A DNA stretch of 64,000 nucleotides. Source: Lewinellaceae bacterium (GTDB taxonomy: Bacteria > Bacteroidota > Bacteroidia > Chitinophagales > Saprospiraceae). The position numbers and the translations under genes were made by a program. The notes below the pieces were generated by a model. It made no database searches. It saw only the letters and a list, made by a program, of their open reading frames with translations, and was not told the DNA's origin. Shown here in pieces: positions 18,087-28,495 of this stretch (positions are counted from its first letter, which is position 1; the number at the start of each line of letters is the position of its first letter). The stretch spans positions 1 through 64,000 of the forward strand of contig JACJYB010000016.1 of the NCBI GenBank assembly GCA_020636355.1, given 5' to 3'.

Positions 18087-18836
18087 TTACTTCTCGTCTG
18101 AACCAATCATCGCAGAAAAATATTGCCGGTTCATCCGGGCGATATTTGTAACCGAGATCTCCTTCGGGCACTCCACTTCGCACGCCTTGATGTTTGAGCA
18201 CATGCCAAAGCCTTCCTTGTCCATTTGATGGACCATACTGACCACGCGACGATTATGCTCGACTTCTCCCTGGGGAAGCAAGGCCAGGTGACTGACCTTC
18301 GCCGATGTAAAGAGCATCGCCGATCCATTGGGGCACGCTGCTACACAAGCACCACAGCCGATGCAGGCGGCTGCATCAAATGCTCGCGAGGCTACATCCT
18401 TCTCGATGGGAATGGCATTTCCGTCCGGAGCCTGACCGGTATTGACCGATATGAAACCACCCGACTGGATGATCCGGTCCAGGGGCGAACGATCTACCAC
18501 CAGGTCTTTGATAACCGGGAAAGCCTGTGCACGATACGGCTCAATAACGATGGTTTCGCCTTCCTTAAAATGGCGCATGTGCAATTGACACGTCGTGGTC
18601 CCAGGCAAAGGTCCATGAGGACGACCGTTAATAACCAGATTACAGGTTCCACATATCCCTTCACGGCAATCATGTTCAAATGCTACCGGCTCCTGTCTTT
18701 TCTCTACCAGGCCTTCGTTCAGTACATCAAGCATTTCCAGAAAAGACATATGCTCATTGGCATCAACCTGGTAGCTCTCGAAAGCCCCTTTGGTTTGAGC
18801 AGATTTTTGGCGCCAGATTTTAAGCGTAAGTTTCAT
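18087..18836 (-). CDS. sdhB: Succinate dehydrogenase/fumarate reductase iron-sulfur subunit
   Basis: A 249-residue electron-transfer subunit of complex II. The [2Fe-2S] ligands are C57, C62, C65 and C83. The ferredoxin half binds [4Fe-4S] and [3Fe-4S] clusters through C158-x2-C161-x2-C164-x3-C168 and C213-x5-C219-x3-C223. The sequence type (CIGCGACVAACPNGSAMLF) is that of the class-B quinone-linked enzymes of Bacteroidota and Epsilonproteobacteria. Third gene of sdhCAB, 27 bp after sdhA. Confidence 0.96.
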   Translation of the reverse strand: MKLTLKIWRQKSAQTKGAFESYQVDANEHMSFLEMLDVLNEGLVEKRQEPVAFEHDCREGICGTCNLVINGRPHGPLPGTTTCQLHMRHFKEGETIVIEPYRAQAFPVIKDLVVDRSPLDRIIQSGGFISVNTGQAPDGNAIPIEKDVASRAFDAAACIGCGACVAACPNGSAMLFTSAKVSHLALLPQGEVEHNRRVVSMVHQMDKEGFGMCSNIKACEVECPKEISVTNIARMNRQYFSAMIGSDEK

Positions 18837-18863
18837 CGGTTAAATCCTTTTTATGAGCTTGAT

Positions 18864-20861
18864 TTATTTGTAGCTACGGGTTTTCAATTCGATGTTTTCA
18901 AACTTCAATTCTTCCTTGTACAGCTGCGGATCCGCATCCCCCTTCCAATCCCAGACAGACACATAGGTGTAGTTGGCATCATCGCGAAGGGCTTCTCCCT
19001 CCGGTGTTTGGTATTCTTCGCGGAAGTGACCGCCACAACTTTCATTGCGATTTAATGCGTCAACGATCATCAATTCGCCCAGTTCCATGAAGTCTGCCAC
19101 CCGGGCCGCTTTTTCCAGCTCCGGATTGTAATCGTCCATTGACCCGGGTACAAAAACATCTTTCCAGTATTCTTCACGCAATGCACGTATTTTCTGCCGG
19201 GCAGTGTTCAACCCCTCTGCATTACGGGACATGCCACAATAATCCCACATAATCAACCCGAGCTCACGGTGGAAACTTTCTACTGACCTGCTACCACCGA
19301 TGGACATGAGTTTTTCCAACCGGGCACGCGTCGCATTTTCCGCTTCCTCAAATTCAGGTGCGTCGGTTTTGATCGCCGGGGTCCTGATTTCGCCGGATAA
19401 GAACGGACCGATGGTATAAGGAATCACAAAATAACCATCGGCAAGTCCTTGCATCAAGGCAGAGGCACCCAGTCGATTGGCCCCGTGATCGGAAAAATTG
19501 CATTCTCCCAAGGCAAACAATCCTGGCACATTGGTCTCCAGATTATAATCCACCCAGAGTCCGCCCATGGTGTAATGCACCGCGGGATAGATCATCATCG
19601 GGGATTTATAGGGATTGGTACCCGTAATTTTCTCATACATTTCAAACAAGTTGCCATACTTCTGTTCGACAACTTTCTCACCCAACTTGCGCACCAGGTT
19701 CTTGTCCGAACTATCCAGGCCTTGCTGATGTGCCTGGCTCTTACCATACCGCTCGATGGCACTGGCAAAATCAAGGTAAACGGCAAGTCCTGACTTATTG
19801 ACTCCAAATCCATCATCACAGACCTGTTTCGCTGCACGGGATGCCACGTCTCTGGGCACCAGGTTTCCGAATGCCGGATAACGCCGTTCGAGGTAGTAGT
19901 CGCGATCCTCTTCCTTGATATCTACCGGACTTAAAGTACCTTGGCGGATGCCTTCCACATCTTCTTTTTTCTTGGGTACCCATACCCGTCCATCGTTTCG
20001 TAGCGATTCGGACATCAGCGTGAGTTTGCTCTGATAGGCCCCGGATACGGGTATGCAGGTAGGGTGTATCTGGGTAAAACACGGATTCGCCATCATAGCC
20101 CCCCGTTGTACAGCCCGCCAGGCGGCCGTCACGTTACAGTTCATCGCATTGGTAGAGAGGTAGTAGACATTACCGTATCCGCCGGTGGCCAGAATGACGG
20201 CATGTGCAGCATGGCGCTCCAATTTTCCGGTAACCAGGTTACGGGCGATGATACCTCTTGCTTTTCCATCGATGAGCACCAGGTCAAGCATCTCATGCCG
20301 GTTAAACATTTCTACCGTACCTAATGAGATCTGCCGTGAAAGCGATTGATAAGCTCCGATTAGGAGTTGTTGGCCTGTTTGACCGCGGGCATAGAAGGTC
20401 CGGGATACCTGTACACCGCCAAACGAACGGTTCTCCAGCAATCCACCGTATTCCCGGGCAAAAGGGACACCCTGAGCAACACATTGATCAATAATATCGA
20501 CGCTTACTTCCGCAAGACGATATACGTTGGCTTCACGGGAACGGTAATCACCCCCTTTTACGGTATCGTAAAACAAGCGATACACGGAGTCCCCGTCATT
20601 GGAATAGTTCTTTGCTGCATTGATCCCGCCCTGAGCTGCGATGCTGTGGGCACGTCGCGGACTATCGTGAAAGGTGAATGCCTTAACATGATAACCGAGT
20701 TCGCCAAGGGAAGCTGCGGCCGAAGCGCCTGCCAGTCCCGTCCCAACAACGATGACTTCGATCCTTCGCTTATTGTTCGGAGCTACCAGGTTTACTGTGG
20801 AGCGGTATTTCCTCCATTTGTCTTCGAGTGAACCGGCCGGAATTTTGGCATCCAATTTCAT
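18864..20861 (-). CDS. sdhA: Succinate dehydrogenase/fumarate reductase flavoprotein subunit
   Basis: A 665-residue catalytic subunit of complex II that oxidises succinate to fumarate and feeds quinone. The FAD-binding GTGLAG is at 40-45. The covalent flavin site is H72 in RRAHSIAAQGGINA. Substrate-binding motifs include the THE-equivalent HPTCIP region and HYTMGGLW, and the ALGECNFSDHGANRLGA FAD block is intact. The length is typical of the class-B enzyme with its long C-terminal tail. It follows sdhC by 12 bp. Confidence 0.97.
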   Translation of the reverse strand: MKLDAKIPAGSLEDKWRKYRSTVNLVAPNNKRRIEVIVVGTGLAGASAAASLGELGYHVKAFTFHDSPRRAHSIAAQGGINAAKNYSNDGDSVYRLFYDTVKGGDYRSREANVYRLAEVSVDIIDQCVAQGVPFAREYGGLLENRSFGGVQVSRTFYARGQTGQQLLIGAYQSLSRQISLGTVEMFNRHEMLDLVLIDGKARGIIARNLVTGKLERHAAHAVILATGGYGNVYYLSTNAMNCNVTAAWRAVQRGAMMANPCFTQIHPTCIPVSGAYQSKLTLMSESLRNDGRVWVPKKKEDVEGIRQGTLSPVDIKEEDRDYYLERRYPAFGNLVPRDVASRAAKQVCDDGFGVNKSGLAVYLDFASAIERYGKSQAHQQGLDSSDKNLVRKLGEKVVEQKYGNLFEMYEKITGTNPYKSPMMIYPAVHYTMGGLWVDYNLETNVPGLFALGECNFSDHGANRLGASALMQGLADGYFVIPYTIGPFLSGEIRTPAIKTDAPEFEEAENATRARLEKLMSIGGSRSVESFHRELGLIMWDYCGMSRNAEGLNTARQKIRALREEYWKDVFVPGSMDDYNPELEKAARVADFMELGELMIVDALNRNESCGGHFREEYQTPEGEALRDDANYTYVSVWDWKGDADPQLYKEELKFENIELKTRSYK

Positions 20862-20873
20862 CGTCTCGTACTT

Positions 20874-21563
20874 TTATTGCATTAGAAAGATGTAGATCGA
20901 AATAAGGGCAAATCCCAGTGGAACCAGGACTGCATAGGCAGTGCCTAAAAATTTGATCAGGCCATTGTATTTCATGTGATTCAGCCCAAGCGTCTGGAAA
21001 GCGCTCTGAAATCCATGCCAGAGGTGAATTCCCAGCGCCAAATAGCCGATTAAATAACAAATCATGACCACCGGATTCTTGAACGATGCAACTACCCCGG
21101 TATAAACATCCTCAATGGGATGACTCATTCCAGCATATTGCAACAGGGCATATGGTTCATCGGTAAATTGTAGCTTCCACCAGAAATCACCCATATGGAT
21201 CATCAAAAATGCGAAGATCAATATACCCAGGATAGCCATATTTTTTGAGGCAAAAGAGGCATTGGCTTTGGTCTGAACCAGGTATTTCTGGCCTTTTGCA
21301 TGGCGATTGGCCAGCCACAACCGGATGCCTAACAACGTGTGGATTACAATGAACAAATACAGTCCCCATGCTACGGTCTGAACCACCGGATTATGACCCA
21401 TGAATTCAGAAACCAGATTGAAGGTCTCTCCACCATCCGATCTGAGTAATTGCAGATTAGCGGTAAGATGGACGAGTAAAAAAAGGATCAGAAAAAGCCC
21501 GGTAAGTGCCATCACCAGTTTGCGACCCAGTGAAGAAGTAAATAATGTGGAGACCCAACTCAT
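20874..21563 (-). CDS. sdhC: Succinate dehydrogenase cytochrome b subunit (class B)
   Basis: A 229-residue membrane anchor with five transmembrane helices (about 13-31, 60-80, 107-125, 160-182 and 203-225). Single-chain, five-helix cytochrome b with two b hemes is the class-B arrangement. Histidines in helices (LLVHLTANL, VIHTLLGIRLW, LIHMGDFWW, GIHLWHGFQ) are the expected heme ligands. It carries reducing equivalents from SdhB to menaquinone. First gene of the operon, with a good promoter 40-70 bp upstream. Confidence 0.94.
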   Translation of the reverse strand: MSWVSTLFTSSLGRKLVMALTGLFLILFLLVHLTANLQLLRSDGGETFNLVSEFMGHNPVVQTVAWGLYLFIVIHTLLGIRLWLANRHAKGQKYLVQTKANASFASKNMAILGILIFAFLMIHMGDFWWKLQFTDEPYALLQYAGMSHPIEDVYTGVVASFKNPVVMICYLIGYLALGIHLWHGFQSAFQTLGLNHMKYNGLIKFLGTAYAVLVPLGFALISIYIFLMQ

Positions 21564-21893
21564 AACATATTATTTGGTTCCTTTGATTGATCTTAAAAGC
21601 CCTGCAAATCTATTGATTTATCAGCGCTTCCCAAGATGGATCAATTGTCGGATTTTTATTTAGAACCAGTCTAATTATCTTTAACGGTTTGAAGGCCTTG
21701 CCCAGCACGCTGCCTACCGGAATTGAAAGGATTCTTCGAGGTTGGATGCACAAATTCACCGGGAATACAACCTATTGTTACTTTTGTTGTTATACCTCTA
21801 CTTGACGCCAATTTCACAAGGAATCAACATGGCTCCGGCCTTCTATGAGAATACCCTTATCTTTAGCCGGAATTTAAATTTGTCTGTTACAAC
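21564..21893. other. Divergent intergenic region, sdhC to upstream of rnr
   Basis: A 330-bp region between divergent transcription units. It contains the sdhC promoter (separate entry). On the plus strand a TACTTTTG box at 21779-21786 and a TAAATTTG box at 21875-21882 fit the Bacteroidota -7 consensus, but neither has a clear TTG at the right distance. No gene is seen. Confidence 0.5.
21605..21634 (-). promoter_or_regulatory. Promoter of sdhCAB (Bacteroidota type)
   Basis: On the minus strand TTG (21634-21632) and TAGATTTG (21612-21605) are separated by 19 nt, matching the Bacteroidota housekeeping consensus TTG-N19-TAnnTTTG. The implied start of transcription leaves a leader of about 35 nt before sdhC. 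Confidence 0.65.
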
Positions 21894-22388
21894 ATGAGTA
21901 CCGTCAATTTCGGTGATCTTCTGACAATCTTCCCTGAAGTAGAATTACCATTGTTTCTCGATGAAGACAGCGCATCGCTCTTCAGCCAGAATAATGATCC
22001 TTTTCCGGAGGAGCTTTTTGACCGTTTTTTACGTCCTCTCTTGCCTGAGGACGATGAATACACCGAATATGTGCCATGTTTCCGGATAAGCAAGGATGAG
22101 TATCATGCGCTGGTGATCTGGAAAGCCTCCCTGCTGACTTATGAGTACCTGATGCTGGTGTTTGACAGGCGGGGCGATTTTCTGGGATCAGAACGCATTG
22201 GCGGCATGCTCGTTCGCGATGAACAGCTATTTCGTCGGGTAGCCCATTTTGATACCGATGGAACCATTAACATTGCCGAAGGATCCAGCGACCTGAAAGA
22301 ATCTTTTGATCCCCAGGCAAGCAATACTTATGAACTTGAAATTTTACCGAACGGAGATATCTATAATTCCCGTTCCAAACTAAATTAA
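21894..22388 (+). CDS. Conserved-looking small acidic protein upstream of rnr
   Basis: A 164-residue cytoplasmic protein, not recognised. The N-terminus is acidic and proline-rich (FPEVELPLFLDEDSASLF), followed by a compact beta-rich part with YLMLVFDRRGDFLGSERIGG and a closing YELEILPNGDIYN. No catalytic motif or membrane segment is seen. Its stop codon directly abuts the rnr start (TAAATG), so it is cotranscribed and probably translationally coupled with RNase R. Confidence 0.75.
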   Translation: MSTVNFGDLLTIFPEVELPLFLDEDSASLFSQNNDPFPEELFDRFLRPLLPEDDEYTEYVPCFRISKDEYHALVIWKASLLTYEYLMLVFDRRGDFLGSERIGGMLVRDEQLFRRVAHFDTDGTINIAEGSSDLKESFDPQASNTYELEILPNGDIYNSRSKLN

Positions 22389-24527
22389 ATGACTCGAAAA
22401 AAACCGTTCAAAAAGAAACCAAAGTCTAAAAAGAATCTCCAAAACCAACTTTATCAATTTTTCCACCGCCACCCACAGAAAAAAGTCAACATAAAACAAA
22501 TCAGCAAGAAGCTTCAACTCAGTTCCACCTGGGAGGAAATCCGACATGCTGTCTACGTCTTACAAAGCCGCGGCATCGTCGAATCGGCTGGTGAAGACCG
22601 GTTTATGCTGCATTCCGAGCGGGCGAAAAATGAATCCTTCCAGGTCAAGGAAGGCCGGGTGGACATGATCCGCTCCGGAGCAGCTTACATCATTCCTGAA
22701 GATGGTTCAACCGATATATTTGTTCCGGCGAAACACCTCAATCACGCGCTCAATGGAGATCTCGTAAAAGTGCGTACGACAGGAAGTTCACGCAACAAAC
22801 CCTTTGGAGAAATCCTGGAAGTCATCCGGCGTCAACAGGATCAATTCGTCGGTACCGTTATCAGCAATCGAAAACAATTTTTTGTCCTGACGGATAATCC
22901 CCTCATCCCGTTTGACATCGTACTGAAAGAATTTCCGGACGACATCGAACTGGACGAAAAGATCATCGTGCAGATTATCGACTGGAACCTAGGCAGGAAC
23001 CAGGTCGCCGGCAAATTCCTGGAGCGGCTGGACATCGAGGATATCAACGATTACAACATGAAGTCCATTCTCCTCCGGCAGGGATTTTCGGTTAGTTTTT
23101 CCGATGAGGTCGAAGCAGAAGTGGCGCAAATTAGTCCGTCCATTACACCCGAAGAGGTTCAAAAAAGAAGAGACTTCCGGTCGGTACTTACCTTCACCAT
23201 CGATCCGAAGACAGCCAAGGACTTCGACGATGCCCTCTCCTATCAGATACTTGATAACGGGCAAATTGAAGTAGGCGTCCATATTGCCGACGTAACGCAT
23301 TACGTGCAACCACACACCGCATTGGATCAGGAAGCCTACCGGAGATCGACATCCGTCTACCTGGTAGACCGCGTGGCACCGATGCTGCCCGAAAAATTAT
23401 CCAATGACCTGTGTTCCCTGAATCCTCATGAAGATAAACTCACTTTTTCAGCCGTATTTACGTTCGATAAAAAACTGAATATAACTTCTTCCTGGTTCGG
23501 GCGAACGATCATCCATTCGGATCACCGCTTTACCTATGAAGACGCACAGGAAGTTCTCGAAAATAAAACCAATTTATATCAGGACCAATTGGTCCAGCTA
23601 AACAAGATTGCCAAACGATTGCGGCAGCAAAACATTCATCGTGGAGCCATCCAATTCGAGACCGACGAGGTCCAGTTTGAACTGAACGATAAAAACGAGC
23701 CCATCGGCATATTTGTGAAAGAACGCAAGGATGCGCATTTGCTTATCGAAGATTTTATGCTTTTGGCTAATCGGGAAGTTGCACGATACATCGCCGAAAA
23801 AGGAAAGGAGCATGAAATTCCCTTCATTTACCGGGTTCATGACCTGCCGGATATCGATAAACTTAATGAATTCAGCATTTTCGTCAGGGACCTGGGCTAC
23901 GAACTACAGACGCAAACACCTCAACAAATTGCAAAATCATTAAATGCCATCCAGGAAGCAGCTCAAAAAGACCCGGTATTGAAAATGCTGGCGCCTATTG
24001 CCATTCGGACCATGGCAAAAGCCGTTTACACCACCAATAACATTGGACATTTTGGACTGGGTTTCCCATTTTATACGCACTTTACTTCGCCAATCCGCCG
24101 CTATGCGGATGTACTGGCGCATCGAATTCTGGCTGAAAATCTGGACCAAACAGTCCGCGAGAAAAAATCCAGACTGGAAGACCAATGCAAACATATTTCT
24201 ACTCAGGAGCGCAAAGCGATCGATGCCGAACGCGAATCCATATCTTATAAACAGGCCGAATTCATGGCCAGGCATGTAGGTGAATCATTTATCGGGTATA
24301 TTAGCGGCATCATTGAACGCGGCATATTTGTATCGCTTGCCGATTCAAAATGCGAAGGACTGGTTCGCTTTGATTCAATGAATGAAGGCTTTTCCGTTGC
24401 CGGACACCGGTTGCGTGCCATGGGCTTACATACCGGAAAAGTCTATTCCTTTGGTGACCAGGTCAATGTACGAATTATCTCCGCCGATCCGGAAAGGCGG
24501 GAGATCGATATGGTTTTAGACGAGTAA
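22389..24527 (+). CDS. rnr: Ribonuclease R
   Basis: A 712-residue 3'-5' exoribonuclease of the RNase II/R family that degrades structured RNA. A Lys-rich start leads into a winged-helix HTH (about 20-65). Two cold-shock OB folds follow (about 80-230). The RNB catalytic domain (about 255-590) carries the metal-binding TIDPKTAKDFDDALS, and an S1 domain lies at about 630-710 (GYISGIIERGIFVSL). It follows a small unknown gene without a gap and precedes a NYN nuclease by 14 bp, suggesting an RNA-turnover operon. Confidence 0.96.
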   Translation: MTRKKPFKKKPKSKKNLQNQLYQFFHRHPQKKVNIKQISKKLQLSSTWEEIRHAVYVLQSRGIVESAGEDRFMLHSERAKNESFQVKEGRVDMIRSGAAYIIPEDGSTDIFVPAKHLNHALNGDLVKVRTTGSSRNKPFGEILEVIRRQQDQFVGTVISNRKQFFVLTDNPLIPFDIVLKEFPDDIELDEKIIVQIIDWNLGRNQVAGKFLERLDIEDINDYNMKSILLRQGFSVSFSDEVEAEVAQISPSITPEEVQKRRDFRSVLTFTIDPKTAKDFDDALSYQILDNGQIEVGVHIADVTHYVQPHTALDQEAYRRSTSVYLVDRVAPMLPEKLSNDLCSLNPHEDKLTFSAVFTFDKKLNITSSWFGRTIIHSDHRFTYEDAQEVLENKTNLYQDQLVQLNKIAKRLRQQNIHRGAIQFETDEVQFELNDKNEPIGIFVKERKDAHLLIEDFMLLANREVARYIAEKGKEHEIPFIYRVHDLPDIDKLNEFSIFVRDLGYELQTQTPQQIAKSLNAIQEAAQKDPVLKMLAPIAIRTMAKAVYTTNNIGHFGLGFPFYTHFTSPIRRYADVLAHRILAENLDQTVREKKSRLEDQCKHISTQERKAIDAERESISYKQAEFMARHVGESFIGYISGIIERGIFVSLADSKCEGLVRFDSMNEGFSVAGHRLRAMGLHTGKVYSFGDQVNVRIISADPERREIDMVLDE

Positions 24528-24541
24528 ACAGGAACAGTAAA

Positions 24542-25300
24542 ATGAAGATTGGAATTTTTGTCGACGCTGAAAATATTACCCGGAGTGGCGGCTATGCCAT
24601 GCGCTATGATGTTTTAAAAGAGTACTGCTCCCGATACAATGAACCCCTGCGCCTCAATACATACCTCACCGTGGATGTTGAACGATCCAAAGCAGATAAG
24701 GAATATCGTGAAAAACATATGACCTATTTATCCATCCTGCGCAGCTTCGGATATAAGGTCATCACGAAAGCCATCAAATGGTTTGAAGATGAAAATGGAA
24801 CCCGGTATGGCAAGGCCAACGCCGACCTGGACATGGCTGTAGACATCTTGACACAATCCCAAAACCTGGACAAGGTGTATCTGCTCACCGGTGACGGCGA
24901 CTTCACACGGGTCGTGCAGGCTGTTCAGAATATGGGTGCGCGAGTTGAATTGATCGCTTTCCGCTACATTTCCCGCGAATTGCTACATGAAGTGGATCAA
25001 TTTACTTCTGGTTACCTCATCCCAAATTTGTTATCGGTCGAAGGTCAAAAACCAGAAGACTGGGGCAAGGATGGCTTTAGAGTTCGTGGGGTCTGCTATT
25101 CCGTTCATGAGGGTTTCGGATTCCTGCGGGTCTACAATCGTGATTGCTCAGGCACTTTTGAAGTGTTTTTTCATTTCTCCGAGTTGCCCGAAGGCCATTT
25201 TGTGAACCCGGAAGATGTCTTCGAGTTCACACTGATTGATGCAGAACGTGGACTTGTCGCTAAAGAAATGGATGTATTGTATAAAAAGATCGGGTACTAG
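24542..25300 (+). CDS. NYN-domain nuclease with C-terminal cold-shock-like domain
   Basis: A 252-residue protein. Residues 1-165 are a NYN (LabA/DUF88, PIN-like) domain. The acidic residues expected to bind metal are visible in IGIFVDAENI, NADLDMAVDI and LLTGDGDFTRVV. Residues 178-250 look like a small OB/cold-shock fold (GVCYSVHEGFGFLRV... FEVFFHFSELP). The combination suggests a metal-dependent RNase with its own RNA-binding tail. Position 14 bp after rnr supports an RNA-processing role. The cold-shock assignment is by pattern only. Confidence 0.82.
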   Translation: MKIGIFVDAENITRSGGYAMRYDVLKEYCSRYNEPLRLNTYLTVDVERSKADKEYREKHMTYLSILRSFGYKVITKAIKWFEDENGTRYGKANADLDMAVDILTQSQNLDKVYLLTGDGDFTRVVQAVQNMGARVELIAFRYISRELLHEVDQFTSGYLIPNLLSVEGQKPEDWGKDGFRVRGVCYSVHEGFGFLRVYNRDCSGTFEVFFHFSELPEGHFVNPEDVFEFTLIDAERGLVAKEMDVLYKKIGY

Positions 25301-25375
25301 AGCAGGCTTCACCAAGTTGGAGTAGTTTTCAGGTAAACCTAATTGCGTTTTATTCGAATCCATTATTTTGCAGAT

Positions 25376-27402
25376 ATGGAAAGAAAATCAACGCTATACC
25401 TGTGTCTGACCCTGCTAGCCTGGTCTTGTGGTCAATCAATCACCAATACCAGTCCGGTTAGCCGGCACTACAACGTTTACATCCAGGGCCATTCTGCAGG
25501 ACAATATGAAGTCGAATGGATCGATGCAACCAATTGCAAATTTTCCTATTTCTACAACGATCGCGGACGCGGTCCGGAACTAACCGGGGACCTTTCCCTG
25601 AATCCCGACGGCTTCATCAGCGATTTATCCATATCCGGTCTGAACTATCTCAAGGACAGCACGCAAGAATCTTTTCATATGGGCCCGGAATGGGCGTTCT
25701 GGAAGGGCACCGAAGAAAAAGATTCGGTAGCCAATCCCGGCGATAAAATGTACACCCCTGCCAACAGTGTCCTGACCGCCCAGGAAGTATGTATCCGCAA
25801 AATGTTGCAAACACCGGATCAGGAGGTAGCCATCCTCCCCGGAGGTACCGCTCGTATTACCGCTATCAAGCCGGTACGCCTGCGGGATTCCCTTGATCTG
25901 CAACTGATCGAATATACCGGCTTTGGATTTTCCCCTGAATATGCCTGGCTAGACAGCGATCAGCGGCTATTTGCCCTGGTATCGTCCTGGCTGACTTTTA
26001 TTCCGGCTTCGTATCACTCCTGGGCTGAAGAAATGTACGAGCAGCAATTAGAACTCGAGCGGGCCTATTTCGCCCGTCTGGCTGATTCGCTGACTGAAAC
26101 TCCCGATTCCACACTAGTCCTGAAAAATGTAAACCTTTTTGACGCCAATAAAGGAGAGGTGCTGACGGGTCGTTCCGTGGTCATTGCCGGCAATCATATT
26201 GTGTCCATCCTGGACGGAAACCAACCCATTCCCGCAGGCTCGCAAGTGATAGACGGTCAGGGAAAGTCACTCCTGCCCGGCCTTTTTGACAATCACTGCC
26301 ATGTACAGCGCATCGATGGTTTGCTTCACTTAGCTGCCGGGGTTACGTCTGTCCGGGATATGGCAAATTCACCTGAGTTGCTGGAAATCCGGGATGAGTT
26401 CGATGCCAATCAAATTCCCGGTCCCCGGATCGTAACCATGTGCGGATTCATCGACCAAAAAGGACCCTTTGCGGGTCCCGGTCTTACCATCACCTCAGTG
26501 CCCGAAGGACTCGAAGCCATTGACAATTACCACCAAAAAGGCTACCAACAGATCAAACTATATAGTTCCATCGACCCGGCCTGGGTCAAGCCATTGGCGG
26601 CTCATGCCCACCAACTCGGTATGCGGGTCTCCGGACACATACCCGCCCATATGCTGGCCGCTCAGGCGATCCGGGATGGCTACAATGAAATACAGCACAT
26701 CAACATGATCGCGCTGAATTTTCTTTCGGACACCATCGACACCAGAACACCTTTGCGATTCTCGTCCGTCGCGGAAAACACCTATCAGTTGGATCTGGAC
26801 GGAAAACCCTTCATGGATTTTATCCGGTTATTGCAACAACAACACATAGCTGTGGATCCTACCGTCGGTATTTTTGAGAATATGTTCACCACCAGGCCCG
26901 GACAGGTCAATCCGCTGGTCCGGACAGTCTACGATCGTTTTCCTGCACAGATCCAGCGCGAATTTATCGGAGGAGGATTGCCGATACCGGATGGAAAAGC
27001 TGCTATCTACCAGACTTCATTTGACAAACTGCTGGCCATTATCCATGCGCTGTACCTCAACGGCATAACCATCCTGCCCGGGACCGATGAGCTGCCGGGA
27101 TTTGCATTGCACCGAGAATTGGAACATTACGTTGCTGCCGGTATTTCACCCATCGCCGTATTACAAATGGCTACGCTGGGCTCCGCAAAACACGCCGGCC
27201 GGGAGGCTGATCTGGGCACGATCGAGCCAGGAAACTGGCAGATATGATCCTGGTCGACGGCGATCCTACTCAGGATATTCGGGATATCCGGCACACCGTT
27301 TTGACCATTAAGGACGGAAAATTGTTCCATCCTGATCAATTGTATAAAGCTATCGGAGTCCTTCCGGAGTCTGCCTTAACACACACTCCGGATTCACATT
27401 AA
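25376..27402 (+). CDS. Amidohydrolase-family lipoprotein, frameshifted near its 3' end
   Basis: Metal-dependent hydrolase of the imidazolonepropionase/Xaa-Pro dipeptidase-like amidohydrolase group. The start at 25376 gives a lipoprotein signal (LLAWSCG). An N-terminal beta-rich domain covers about 250 residues, then the amidohydrolase domain has NHCHV as HxH metal ligands, further His in SGHIPAH and IQHIN, and a terminal Asp in LPGTDE. The reading frame stops at 27245-27247 just after TIEPG. Adding one A to the AAA at 27232-27234 restores the family ending GKLADMILVDGDPTQDI and runs to TAA at 27400-27402, 12 bp before the next gene. Either a real recent mutation or a homopolymer sequencing error. 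Confidence 0.82.
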
Positions 27403-27414
27403 ACAATCCATACG

Positions 27415-28332
27415 ATGTCAAGAATCATCCATCGCCGGACTTTTCTCCACCGCAGCTTACTGGCATCCGGTGGGCTGATACTTGGTGACCGTTTCACCCG
27501 CCTAAACCGTGAGACACCATTATTGCGTTTCGGTTTGGTGACCGACTCCCATTATGCGGACCGTCCCGAAGCCGGAACGCGTTACTATCGTGAATCATTG
27601 GATAAGATGCGAGAATGCATTGAAGAGTTCAACCGGCATGAGCTGGATTTTATCATCCATCTGGGCGATTTCAAGGACCAGAACAGTGAACCGGATGCAG
27701 TCGAAACCCTGCAATTCCTACAGGCCCTTGAACAGGTTTACAGCACTTTTCCCGGACCACGCTATCATTGCGTAGGTAATCATGATGTGGACAGCATCAC
27801 CAAACAGCAGTTTTTACAAGGGGTAATCAATACCGGCATTACACATGAACGGTCCTATTATCAGTTTATGGCGGGTGGGGTTTCCTGCATCGTTTTGGAT
27901 GCCAACTATTATGCGGATGGAAGGGACCAGTTTTATGCCGAGGGCGCTAACTGGCAGGATATTCGAATTCCGGAGGTCGAGGTCCAGTGGTTGCAGGATA
28001 CCCTGATGACACATAAGGCACCTACACTCGTCTTCTGCCATCACCCCTTGTTTGCATACACCCATGGCGAGGTGATCTATCATGTGCAAAATTACCGGGA
28101 AGTGCAACACATCCTGGAACAATCCGGTCAGGTTCTGGCCGTCTTTCAGGGCCATACCCATGAAGAACGTTATGAAGAAACAGGCGGTATCCAATACATG
28201 ACCTTATTGGCTATGGTGGACCACAGTGGTCCCGAGAACAATGCGTATGCCATCGCCGGAGTCTATCCGGACCGCATCGAATTGACCGGCTTTCGACGCA
28301 TTAAGGACAAAACGATGGTGGTCGGACATTAA
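27415..28332 (+). CDS. Metallophosphoesterase with Tat-like signal
   Basis: A 305-residue calcineurin-like phosphoesterase. The N-terminus (RRTFLHRSLLASGGLILG) has a twin-arginine-type signal. All five family blocks are present: DSHYAD, HLGDFKD, VGNHD, FCHHPLF and GHTHEE, giving the two-metal site. Similar proteins hydrolyse phosphodiesters or phosphomonoesters in the periplasm; the substrate is not known. It starts 12 bp after the restored stop of the amidohydrolase, so the two are likely one transcript. Confidence 0.9.
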   Translation: MSRIIHRRTFLHRSLLASGGLILGDRFTRLNRETPLLRFGLVTDSHYADRPEAGTRYYRESLDKMRECIEEFNRHELDFIIHLGDFKDQNSEPDAVETLQFLQALEQVYSTFPGPRYHCVGNHDVDSITKQQFLQGVINTGITHERSYYQFMAGGVSCIVLDANYYADGRDQFYAEGANWQDIRIPEVEVQWLQDTLMTHKAPTLVFCHHPLFAYTHGEVIYHVQNYREVQHILEQSGQVLAVFQGHTHEERYEETGGIQYMTLLAMVDHSGPENNAYAIAGVYPDRIELTGFRRIKDKTMVVGH

Positions 28333-28495
28333 TACCATGTTGAATATCACTTCTAAGTTTATCTTGATTAAAATAAAAATTATCCGTTTTATTCATGATT
28401 GATAAGCGCACAATGCATTCCTTAATATTAGTGATTCCATGACCGGGCCTCAATTACATAAAAAGAAGTCGGAAAACCTGCCTGCATAGGAACTT

